Assembly: GCA_943788295.1 (NCBI GenBank)
Contig: CALSPS010000002.1
Span: forward strand, 1-64,000
DNA from: MGIIa-L1 sp002502605
GTDB lineage: Archaea; Thermoplasmatota; Poseidoniia; Poseidoniales; Poseidoniaceae
Direction of reading: 5' to 3'
DNA length: 64,000 bases
Shown: in pieces, positions 38,007-46,326 of the stretch
How the letters are laid out: each line of letters starts with the position of its first letter
Numbering within the stretch: the stretch's first letter is position 1
Position numbers and translations under genes: made by a program
The notes under the pieces: generated by a model
Seen by the model: only the letters and a program-made list of their open reading frames with translations
Databases searched by the model: none
What the model was told of the DNA's origin: nothing

Positions 38007-38186
38007 TTACGCATCCACTTCTTTGGCGACTGAATCAGCCTCCGAAGCAGAAACGCCCACGCTTGCCTCGACAGCTTCTAGCCGTGCCTCAATGGATTTT
38101 GAACGGGTTACAACTGTCCAAGTCCACACGGCGATGCCAACAATCATGCCCAAATAGGCGACGGTCAAGTAGTTCATTCCATCCAT
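38007..38186 (-). CDS. ccmD: CcmD-like small membrane protein
   Basis: 59 aa from ATG 38186, with GGAGG eight bases upstream inside the end of ccmC. One transmembrane helix (YLTVAYLGMIVGIAVWTWTVV) is followed by an acidic helix (ARLEAVEASVGVSASEADS). Position directly after ccmC and the layout of a single helix plus charged tail match CcmD, the accessory subunit of the haem-handling CcmABC transporter. The assignment rests on context, as CcmD is too short to recognise by motif. Confidence 0.65.
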   Translation of the reverse strand: MDGMNYLTVAYLGMIVGIAVWTWTVVTRSKSIEARLEAVEASVGVSASEADSVAKEVDA

Positions 38187-38187
38187 T

Positions 38188-38892
38188 TCATTTTCCTCCA
38201 TCGATGTGGTGTTGCACCTGCTCAAGGCGCTGTTCGAGACCAGTGATGCGCATCGACATCAAGATGTGACCTGAGATGAAGACTGTAAACGAAATCGCTC
38301 CAAGGAGGAGCACCATGGCCATGTCCCCCGAAAGAGATCCGCTTCCATCGCCCGAACCAATGACCGGACCAGGATGGCGGATTTCCCAAATCCTCGTGGC
38401 GATGTATGTCAGCGGGACCAAGACGAATCCGTACAGTCCAAAGGTGGAAAATGTATCACGAGTTTCAATCCCATCCGGTTGTGATTGCCGACCGAGAACC
38501 AAAAAAAGGGCAAGCAAGGTGAGTAAGCCAAACGTGTTGAGTCGTACATCGGTCCAATCCCATGGAGTGCCCCATTCTGCAGCCCCCCACACACAACCCG
38601 ACCACACCGTGATGAGCCCGCATGCCAAGCCGGCTTCAGCACCAGCAACATGCAGGCGCCACCCCAACGGACTTCGCTTGAAAAACCACATCAGAGAACC
38701 TAAAAACAACACCCCGAAGGCAATGAAGGCGGCCCAGGCGGCTGGGACATGCCAGTAGAAAATCCGTTGTGCAGCGGGCGATTCGAAGGCGTCAATGGAA
38801 ACGCTTGGTGCCCATTGGAACCCAAGATAGAGCGTGGCCATGATGCCAATGAAACCGAAGCCGAGGAGAGCTTCTGCACTTCGGGCTGCCAT
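38188..38892 (-). CDS. ccmC: Cytochrome c biogenesis protein CcmC (haem-handling permease)
   Basis: 234 aa with about six transmembrane helices. The conserved WWD/tryptophan-rich segment GCVWGAAEWGTPWDWTDVR lies near residues 108-126, and flanking histidines (WHVPAAWAAF near 48 and IRHPGPVI near 185) would bind haem. CcmC presents haem to CcmE for cytochrome c maturation. It lies between the ccmAB gene (42 bases upstream) and ccmD. A CcmE gene is not visible in the window. Confidence 0.9.
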   Translation of the reverse strand: MAARSAEALLGFGFIGIMATLYLGFQWAPSVSIDAFESPAAQRIFYWHVPAAWAAFIAFGVLFLGSLMWFFKRSPLGWRLHVAGAEAGLACGLITVWSGCVWGAAEWGTPWDWTDVRLNTFGLLTLLALFLVLGRQSQPDGIETRDTFSTFGLYGFVLVPLTYIATRIWEIRHPGPVIGSGDGSGSLSGDMAMVLLLGAISFTVFISGHILMSMRITGLEQRLEQVQHHIDGGK

Positions 38893-38933
38893 GGTGCCGA
38901 CCTCTCAGTTCCCCTTCTTGAACTTGGGTGTGC

Positions 38934-40148
38934 TCAGAGCCCAGAAGCCCAACTTACAATCAACGCCCATGGAAGGATAAACACAGGCATGAGGAGCCTA
39001 ATGAACACGGCTTGGGGACGGGCTAATCGTTGAGTTGAGGTGTGAAGCATCCGTACGCCAAGCATGGTTGATTCCCCGATGAACGATCCGATGAACAACA
39101 ACACAGGATCCAAAGTTCCTATGAATATCGAACATGAGACCATGGTGCTGACAAGGCCGATCAACGCACCAAGTCCTATGGCTGATGGGGTCGTTTGGCC
39201 TTGAGCCCTCCACCAGTCATACGCTCTGTTCTCTCGCAAGAGGTGTGTTGTCGGGTCGCCGCTTAACCCCGCTGCGAAAGCAGGGGCCAAAATCCCCCCT
39301 GTCAACCAGAGCCCTTTGGGGAGTTGTAACGGGTCGCCAAGAGCAAGAACACAACCGAGAACCAGCAGCGCAGCAAGTCCATTACGAGCAAAACCAGATC
39401 GTGTTGACCGGCTGTATCTGTGGCCAGCACGCGTTCTGGTGAACGAATGCTCAGCCTTGGTGCCTAGAGGTTGCCAGCCTGTAGAAGGCGTGTTTTTTTG
39501 TGTGTTTTTTTGCTTTAAATCATGCAAATGTGTTGCAACTTGCATGAGTTCAGAATTATGTGTTGCGATGACAAATCCATGTCCAAAACCTGCGAGGGAT
39601 TGAATGTGTCCTTTCAATGCCTTGATGGCCGTTTCATCCAAACCAGAATCTGGTTCATCAAGCAACGTGATTACGGGGGTTGTGGCAACCATTGCGGGGA
39701 TCAATCCAGCAAGAACGGCCACCTTCCTTGCTTGCCCTCCGGAAAGGTGACACATTCGGTCGCTCATTCGATGCTGAAGTCCATAGGATTCCAACAACGA
39801 ATTGAGATCAATGTTCGCGCCTGAAAGCTGTGCAACCATGGTCAAGTGATGTTCTACAGTTTCGCTGCCAATCATCCCGTTGCTCTGCAGCGTGAGTCCA
39901 AACCGATGAGGGGGGTTCATTCGTCGCCCATCAGCGTGAATGGTTAACGACCCGTGATGGTTCACATGCCCCCGCTCCAATGGCAAAAGCCTCGCAGCAG
40001 TCTCGATCACCGTTGATTTTCCTGAGCCATTGAGGCCATGAAGGACAATGATTTCTCCAGGATGTAAAGCGAGTGTAAAATCAGAAAGGACGGTCCCCAT
40101 GCCTCGTCTGACCTCAACGCCTTCAATCTCCAGAAGGGGTTCTGCCAT
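38934..40148 (-). CDS. ccmA: CcmA-CcmB-like fusion: ABC ATPase plus membrane domain
   Basis: 404 aa from ATG 40148 (MAEPLLEIEGVEVRRG). Residues 1-225 are an ABC ATPase: Walker A HGLNGSGKST, signature HLSGGQARKVAVLAGL, Walker B ITLLDEPDSGLD, switch histidine in ATHNSEL. A basic linker then leads to about five transmembrane helices (GLAALLVLGCVLALG to FILPWALIVSWASGL) in residues 245-404. CcmA and CcmB are normally two proteins, and here both halves seem to be in one chain. The CcmB half is shorter than usual, so it could be a different permease. ccmC and ccmD downstream support the call. Confidence 0.75.
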   Translation of the reverse strand: MAEPLLEIEGVEVRRGMGTVLSDFTLALHPGEIIVLHGLNGSGKSTVIETAARLLPLERGHVNHHGSLTIHADGRRMNPPHRFGLTLQSNGMIGSETVEHHLTMVAQLSGANIDLNSLLESYGLQHRMSDRMCHLSGGQARKVAVLAGLIPAMVATTPVITLLDEPDSGLDETAIKALKGHIQSLAGFGHGFVIATHNSELMQVATHLHDLKQKNTQKNTPSTGWQPLGTKAEHSFTRTRAGHRYSRSTRSGFARNGLAALLVLGCVLALGDPLQLPKGLWLTGGILAPAFAAGLSGDPTTHLLRENRAYDWWRAQGQTTPSAIGLGALIGLVSTMVSCSIFIGTLDPVLLFIGSFIGESTMLGVRMLHTSTQRLARPQAVFIRLLMPVFILPWALIVSWASGL

Positions 40149-40160
40149 GGAAATGCCACT

Positions 40161-41285
40161 GTGGCTGCTGCCATCAATGCTCCCCCTCCTCCGCTCCGCC
40201 AATGCACTCAAAAGTTCGCCCGCTATGGTCATGCTGTGGCCACTGGAATCGATGCATTTGGTGCGGGCGAATGGGCCCTCCTTTTGCTGTGGGCTTCTGC
40301 GATACTTTGGCCGATTAGCGTGGCGTTTCGTCACAAATCTTCGCTTGCCTTATCGCTCACTGTTGGCCTGCTTTTAGGCTACTTGGTTCAGGTGCTTTAT
40401 TTGTTTGCGATCAGACAAGGATTCATGGGTGGTGACTCATGGTACATGTGGTCTGATTTTTGGCTCGTACCAGGGCGCACAGGCGTGATTGAATGGTCTC
40501 ACACGCTCATCACTGCCGGATTTTTGCACAACCCATTTGATGCAACCCATGTTCTTGGAAACATCCTCGTTATTGCTCTGGTCGGCGTTCCACTCGAACA
40601 GCGGCTTGGTCTTCGTCGATTCGCTCTGATCTATCTGATCGGTTTGGTGGGTGGTTCAGTGTCTTGGTGGCTGATGAATTTTGATTCCACGACCCCCTCA
40701 CTTGGCGCTTCTGGTGCCGCTTTTGGTCTGTTTGGAGCCTACTTGGCTGGCTGGCCTCGGGACGAAATCGCCTTTCCACTCATTCTGATTCGGAAGTGGC
40801 CTGTGTACGTCATCGCATTGATTTACTTCGGCCTCGAAGTCTTCCGGGCTTACCAAACGTTGGGCTTGCAACAGGCGAGCGATGTCGCCCACATGGCCCA
40901 TTTAGGCGGTTTCTTAGCAGCATACTTCCTTGTGCCTGTGATCGCCAAAGGAGGGCCTTATCCGCTTGGTGTTGAAGATGGGGGACCGTCGTCCTCGAGT
41001 GACATCCGTGCGCGATTGAACCAGATGAAGGCCACAATGGTTGATCTTTCAGAATTGGAGGACCCTTGGACTTCGAAAGGCATGGACGTGCCACGTTCGA
41101 TTCGAGAGCCACTCGCCAAATTGATGGCGTCTGCGGATGAACCTGAGACTCGACAGGCTTGGATGGAGCACATTGCGGAACGAGCGAAATGCATGGAATG
41201 TGCATCTGCCTTAGGCGTCGTGGAACACAAAGGTGGACCAAAGTTGCAATGTTCGAAGCACCCCGAACATCTGATGTGGCCATGA
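40161..41285 (+). CDS. Rhomboid family intramembrane serine protease with cytoplasmic zinc-like tail
   Basis: 374 aa from GTG 40161, or 349 aa from GTG 40236, which leaves room for divergent promoters with the ccmAB gene. The rhomboid motifs are complete: loop HNPFDATHVLGN near residue 128, active-site GASGAAFGLFGAYLAGW near 188, and the catalytic histidine in DVAHMAHLGGFLAAY near 245, on about six helices. The cytoplasmic tail of about 100 residues ends with CMECASALGV...CSKHPEHL, two cysteine pairs that look like a zinc site. It would cut membrane-anchored proteins, and the neighbouring giant subtilase and surface proteins are possible substrates. Confidence 0.88.
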   Translation: MAAAINAPPPPLRQCTQKFARYGHAVATGIDAFGAGEWALLLLWASAILWPISVAFRHKSSLALSLTVGLLLGYLVQVLYLFAIRQGFMGGDSWYMWSDFWLVPGRTGVIEWSHTLITAGFLHNPFDATHVLGNILVIALVGVPLEQRLGLRRFALIYLIGLVGGSVSWWLMNFDSTTPSLGASGAAFGLFGAYLAGWPRDEIAFPLILIRKWPVYVIALIYFGLEVFRAYQTLGLQQASDVAHMAHLGGFLAAYFLVPVIAKGGPYPLGVEDGGPSSSSDIRARLNQMKATMVDLSELEDPWTSKGMDVPRSIREPLAKLMASADEPETRQAWMEHIAERAKCMECASALGVVEHKGGPKLQCSKHPEHLMWP

Positions 41286-41294
41286 ACTCATTCT

Positions 41295-41318
41295 CCCCAA
41301 GCCCCTTAGGGGCTGGGG
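41295..41318. terminator. GC-rich hairpin between rhomboid and subtilase genes
   Basis: A near-perfect inverted repeat, CCCC-A-AGCCCC, TTA loop, GGGGCT-GGGG, begins ten bases after the rhomboid stop. There is no following T run, so it may be a transcript-end or mRNA-stability element. Its role is unproven. Confidence 0.35.
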
Positions 41319-41375
41319 AGGGGACAATTCACGGATACCCTCAAAGGCATGCGCCAACACCAAAGGGTGGAGTGG

Positions 41376-44300
41376 ATGGATTTGATGAACAAGCCTTCGA
41401 GAAAAACACCCCTCATTTCGCTGCTGTTAGTGGCTGTGTTTTTGGTTGCTGACTTGGGTGCAATTGCAACCCAACCAGCCGAACAGGACCCCGTGATCGA
41501 ACCCTTGTTTGCCGAACCAATCCTCGTTGACGGACTTCCGCCGTTGATGTGCGGTGATTCGCTGTGTGAACGGCCACTGCGAGAGTTTAGTCGGGACGGC
41601 CGACCTTCGGCTGAAGCGATGAACTGGTGGCAAGGATACGGTCCAGACCTCGATTGGAACGGTATGGATGATCGCTTGCAGCGCGTCTTGGCTGGAGCCG
41701 AATCAATTTCTCCTACGGCCATCATTGGTGATGATGGACGCAAGACTGTGGCCATTGTCGTCGACTATGCATGGGCCCCTGAGGTCAGTCAAATCGAGAC
41801 GCTGCGTGCCATTCTCATGGCCCATGGATGGGTTGGCGAAGAAGAAGGCGCTTGGTTCCAAGTGCTCAAGGACATCGATTCGGTTGCAGTGGACAAGGTG
41901 CCAATCAGTGCGCTGATGGACATCTATGCTTCCTACGGTGTGGTTGTGATTGAAATGCAAAATGTCATGATTCCATCGAATGATGTTGCAGCCAAAGCAT
42001 CGAGAGCACGCCCATCCGAAGTGTATTCACAGACCGCTTACGAGCGGGGCTACACCGGCGAAAACGTCGTTGTTGCGGTGTTGGATACAGGGGTTGACAA
42101 CGAGCATGAATCCCTCAACGACTTCGATGATGAGGACGATGAACCCGACCAAGATCCGACTTCCTATGATGACCAAAAATGGGTCGCAGGCTACGATGCA
42201 ACATCCTCTGCCGGTGCGACTGATGGCACTCAAGACCCGGACGATGGGAACGGCCACGGCACCCACGTTGCAGGTTCAGTTGTCGGCACAGGTGATTCAT
42301 CAAGAGTCCACATGGGTACCGCACCGGGTGCCTACTTGGTCGACGTGAAGGTCCTCACCGATACCGGTGGCACCAATTCACAGGCATCACTCAATGGCAT
42401 TCAATGGATCATCGACAATGTGAACACCGACTGGAACAACAACGCCTCAAGCAGAGGTATCCAAGTTGCTTCGATGTCGTTCGGCTCCGCCTCGTCCCCA
42501 CTCAACCCTGGTGACCAAGGCGACAACGGATCTGGAGCTGAAGCGCGGTTGGTCAACGATGCGGTCAACGCATCGATTGTCTGTGTCGTCGCTATGGGCA
42601 ATGATGGTACCAACAGGGTGCCATCCCCTGCGAGTGCCGACGACGCAATTTCAGTTGGAGCGGCAACCGATCGTGGAACAATTAACCGAACCAATGACAA
42701 CGTTGCGGATTATTCCAACACTGGACCTCGACTTAGCGACAATGATGACGATGACTGGGACGAACTGAAGCCGGACATCACCGCCTATGGTTCTGGAATT
42801 ATGTCAGCTACCGCCCAAACAGGGTCTTCATTCCCCGGCCAGCCAGGCCGTCCACTTGCCTCAAATGAATACGATGAAAAGGACGGCACAAGCATGGCGA
42901 CCCCGATTGCTTCGGGAATCGTAGCAGCGATGCTGCAAGCAGAGCCCTCGCTTTCACCCCAGGAAGTGAAGGATATTTTGCGCAATTCTTCCGAACAACG
43001 AGGAAGCGCTTCGGAGTCTTCAATTTCGGACCGTTGGAATTCAGATTGGGGCTTCGGCCTTATCGATGCCTCATGCGCCATCGATACGGTTCTTGAACGC
43101 TCATGCACACCTCTTGAAGGCGGGGGCATCATCACGCCACCTCCAACAGGAAACGGTACTGGGGACCACGTCACAATGGAGGCTCCAAACAACGGCACAT
43201 GGTGGATTGAAGGTGATCGATCGCGTGTATCCGGTACTGCAATCAACGGGGACGACGCCGATTACGATGCTGTCCAAGTTCGTCTTGAACAACATCTCGA
43301 ATCCGGTACTGTTCGAGAACTCCAAGGCTGGGTTGATGCTGGCGGCACCGTTGAAAACTGGTACCTCGATGTGTTTGTGAAGTCCGATTGGATCCGTGGT
43401 GACGAAGAGTATGTGCTCATCTTGACCCGTGCCATCAACGACGATGGCGATGAATCCTCAATCGAGGCACGCTACGTTAACCTCGCTCGTATGGCAGTCA
43501 CCCTTGCTGGTCCATCAGTTGGAACCTCACTGGAGGGGTCCGTGGAATTTACCGGGACTGCTGAAGGGCTCGAGCCAGACCGCCTTGAATTCAAAGTGGG
43601 CAGTGGAGAATGGAACCTCGGAGAAGAACTCGAGTTTATGGAAGTCGGGAGCCAAGACTGGTCCTTCACATGGAACTCAAACACCGTTGAAGATGGCTCA
43701 CACCGCTTGAGCTTCAGGATGGTCAATGAGAGTGGCGTGGCGACCGATACAATCCGTCGCACATACACCGTCGACAACATGCCTGCAGCTCCGGATTTTG
43801 CCTATCAGGGCTCAGTCGAAATCATGGATCAAGGCCTGCCAGTGTACTCTGCGGTTGCCGGTACGGTGCTTGAAATCGACTTCACGATTGCCAATGTTGG
43901 TGATTTGGATGCTACGGATGTCTATGTGCGCTTGGACGCCGAGGGTTCGAACTCGGAAACATATCCCTCCGAAACCAGCATTTCAATCCTAAACGAAGGC
44001 GAGAGCCAGCAGGTCACGCTGTACTGGTGGGCCACAGAAGCTGGACAACAAGAGGTGTCGATCATCATCGACCCGACCAGCCAACATGCAGATCCAACGC
44101 CGGAAGACAACATCTACACATTCACTTTCGAAGTCGAAGAACGTCCTGTTGAAGCGATGCTACGCTTCTTGCCGGGGGCCGTCACGACAAGCCCTAACAT
44201 TCCCGTGCCAGAAGAACCCTTTACCGTTCGACTGCGCATCGATAACCTCGGTCAATCCGATGCGCTTGATTTGGATGTGAGGCTCGAGCGTTGGTCAGAA

Positions 44301-46316
44301 GACGGATGGATTCAGGTTGGCGAACAAGACCTCATGGTGGTTCCAGGCTCTGATACAAGTTCTGGATATGCTTCTGTTTCATTCCAAGCAATGCCCAGTG
44401 AAACGATTGGTGCAATCGAATTCAAAGCAGTCCTACTTGGCAACGGAGTCGAGGCAGCGTTTAGCGAACATCGATTCATGCTCGTGGTTGACGATGTATC
44501 CTTGGGCTCTCAAGTGAGCATCGACCTTTCTGATGGAGAAGTACCGGTTGATTTCATCGGCCTTGATGACGGTGCGCTGTTGTTCACCACCGTCGATGGC
44601 GAACTCCACGCCAGAAGCATCACTTCCTCAATGTCAATTCAAACAGACATCTTGCTCGAAGACATGTGGGGCGGCGAACTTGCTGTGCTCGAGCGAGAAG
44701 ATGGAGCGATTCATGCGGCATGGACGCGCAAGAGCGTGAGTGCGGATGGATACACCCTGACCAACATCGGAATGACCTCTCTTTCAAAGGTCGAAATGAT
44801 CACACCCGTCCACTACCAAATGCCGGCAGTCAAACTGTCTGAAGGCGCTTATTGGGGCCTTGCCCTGACTGAATACGACGATACGGTTGTGCTTGCTGGA
44901 TACCACCGCGACATAGCAACAGGTGGTTCTTGGCAGGACGTAACTTCGATTTTCACACTCGTTTCGATGAATCCGGATAGCCCTACGAGTTGGGGCAGTC
45001 CAATCAATGTCCTTTCCAACATCGACATTCGTCAATCGAAGGGTGACCCACTTGCTGTTTCGTACGGTGCCGAAAATCTGCACATCTTGTACCAAGAAAT
45101 GCGAAACGATGTGACCGGAATCGACCGTGTGGGCTTGATGTACACCCATGGGGAGCCAACGATTTCCGCTTGGAATTTCCAATCCTCCATTGGAGACGAT
45201 ACCTCTGGCGCCAAATTGATTGTGACACAACTGGAGAACGATGACGTGCTCACTGCCGCTTGGATTGAAGGACGGGGGCGAGATGCTCAAGTTGCCTATG
45301 CTGTGACCGACAACGCTTGGAGCATCGATGATGCTTCAAGAATCGGAGCACCAGGTGTCATGAATCTTGAATTGCATGAAGCACCACAAGGCATCCAGAT
45401 CATGTACGACGAAATCAACACCTACGGGCCAACAACGAGGTACGGTTTGCTCACTGACTCGGATCAGCAGCCAGTTTCAGGTATGTCTGCCCTTATGGCA
45501 CAGGGCTTCCTTGAAGGCTTTGCAGGCATGGAATACGATGGTATTGTGATGCTCTCGACAGCTTCAGGTTCGCTCAAACTACGAACGCTTGCCTCCTTGT
45601 CTGCAGCCGATAATCCAATTGTCGAAGATCGTTCATTCATCGATGCCTTGCTTGCTCCACTGCCAGGTTCTCAGCAGATGAAAATCACCATTTTGTCAGT
45701 GGTAGGCCTCACTATGGTTGTGTTCCTCACTGCCGTTGTGGTGTCAATTCGAAAAGGAAGAAAGGAAGAACAAAAAGCGTTGGTTGCTACTGCAATTGTT
45801 GGCGAAACAGATGAAGGAATTGAATTGATGATTCAACCTGAAGACGACCAAGGACCACTTCTAGCCATCGACACCGAACAAGACGACTTGGTCGTGACTG
45901 AATCATCGCCTGTTGCGGTGATGGAAGAAGATGAGCCAAGCCTTGCTGATAGCCTCGAAGCCAAAGCAGAATCTGGAGAAGGCAACGCCCGCCTCAACAG
46001 GCGAATGAAGCGAAAGCAACAACGGGAGTTCGCAGAAATCACAGAGAAAATCCAATCTGCACCAGCACCTGTTGTGGAATCACCACTCCCTCCACCTTCA
46101 GAATTGCCCGCACTCCCAGCACCTGGAGCACTCCCGCCACTCCCACTTCCAGGGCCCGGCGGTCTTCCCCCATTGGATGGTTTGCCTCCACTACCGGGGA
46201 TCGCCCCACCTCAGCGTGATGTGGTTTGCCCTGATTGCAACGCGAAGTTTGTTGTGAAAGACATGACGTTGAGAAAGGTAGCCTGCCCGATTTGTTCGAG
46301 CACGGTCTCTTGCTGA
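41376..46316 (+). CDS. Giant membrane-anchored subtilisin-like protease (S8) with cytoplasmic zinc ribbon
   Basis: 1646 aa from ATG 41376 (preceded by GGTGGAG); ATG 41349 and 41385 are alternatives. After a signal peptide (LISLLLVAVFLVADLGAIA) and a propeptide-like region, the S8 triad is clear: Asp in VLDTGVDNEH near residue 236, His in GNGHGTHVAG near 292, Ser in GTSMATPIASG near 502. Beta-sandwich domains follow (VYSAVAGTVLEIDFTIANVG and PFTVRLRIDNLGQSDALDL, CARDB-like), then a transmembrane helix near 1440 (LSVVGLTMVVFLTAVVVSI). The cytoplasmic tail is acidic, then Pro-rich, and ends with a zinc ribbon (VCPDCNAKF...ACPICSSTVSC). It is a cell-surface protease, probably degrading proteins outside the cell. 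Confidence 0.9.
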   Translation: MDLMNKPSRKTPLISLLLVAVFLVADLGAIATQPAEQDPVIEPLFAEPILVDGLPPLMCGDSLCERPLREFSRDGRPSAEAMNWWQGYGPDLDWNGMDDRLQRVLAGAESISPTAIIGDDGRKTVAIVVDYAWAPEVSQIETLRAILMAHGWVGEEEGAWFQVLKDIDSVAVDKVPISALMDIYASYGVVVIEMQNVMIPSNDVAAKASRARPSEVYSQTAYERGYTGENVVVAVLDTGVDNEHESLNDFDDEDDEPDQDPTSYDDQKWVAGYDATSSAGATDGTQDPDDGNGHGTHVAGSVVGTGDSSRVHMGTAPGAYLVDVKVLTDTGGTNSQASLNGIQWIIDNVNTDWNNNASSRGIQVASMSFGSASSPLNPGDQGDNGSGAEARLVNDAVNASIVCVVAMGNDGTNRVPSPASADDAISVGAATDRGTINRTNDNVADYSNTGPRLSDNDDDDWDELKPDITAYGSGIMSATAQTGSSFPGQPGRPLASNEYDEKDGTSMATPIASGIVAAMLQAEPSLSPQEVKDILRNSSEQRGSASESSISDRWNSDWGFGLIDASCAIDTVLERSCTPLEGGGIITPPPTGNGTGDHVTMEAPNNGTWWIEGDRSRVSGTAINGDDADYDAVQVRLEQHLESGTVRELQGWVDAGGTVENWYLDVFVKSDWIRGDEEYVLILTRAINDDGDESSIEARYVNLARMAVTLAGPSVGTSLEGSVEFTGTAEGLEPDRLEFKVGSGEWNLGEELEFMEVGSQDWSFTWNSNTVEDGSHRLSFRMVNESGVATDTIRRTYTVDNMPAAPDFAYQGSVEIMDQGLPVYSAVAGTVLEIDFTIANVGDLDATDVYVRLDAEGSNSETYPSETSISILNEGESQQVTLYWWATEAGQQEVSIIIDPTSQHADPTPEDNIYTFTFEVEERPVEAMLRFLPGAVTTSPNIPVPEEPFTVRLRIDNLGQSDALDLDVRLERWSEDGWIQVGEQDLMVVPGSDTSSGYASVSFQAMPSETIGAIEFKAVLLGNGVEAAFSEHRFMLVVDDVSLGSQVSIDLSDGEVPVDFIGLDDGALLFTTVDGELHARSITSSMSIQTDILLEDMWGGELAVLEREDGAIHAAWTRKSVSADGYTLTNIGMTSLSKVEMITPVHYQMPAVKLSEGAYWGLALTEYDDTVVLAGYHRDIATGGSWQDVTSIFTLVSMNPDSPTSWGSPINVLSNIDIRQSKGDPLAVSYGAENLHILYQEMRNDVTGIDRVGLMYTHGEPTISAWNFQSSIGDDTSGAKLIVTQLENDDVLTAAWIEGRGRDAQVAYAVTDNAWSIDDASRIGAPGVMNLELHEAPQGIQIMYDEINTYGPTTRYGLLTDSDQQPVSGMSALMAQGFLEGFAGMEYDGIVMLSTASGSLKLRTLASLSAADNPIVEDRSFIDALLAPLPGSQQMKITILSVVGLTMVVFLTAVVVSIRKGRKEEQKALVATAIVGETDEGIELMIQPEDDQGPLLAIDTEQDDLVVTESSPVAVMEEDEPSLADSLEAKAESGEGNARLNRRMKRKQQREFAEITEKIQSAPAPVVESPLPPPSELPALPAPGALPPLPLPGPGGLPPLDGLPPLPGIAPPQRDVVCPDCNAKFVVKDMTLRKVACPICSSTVSC

Positions 46317-46326
46317 GGGTGATATC

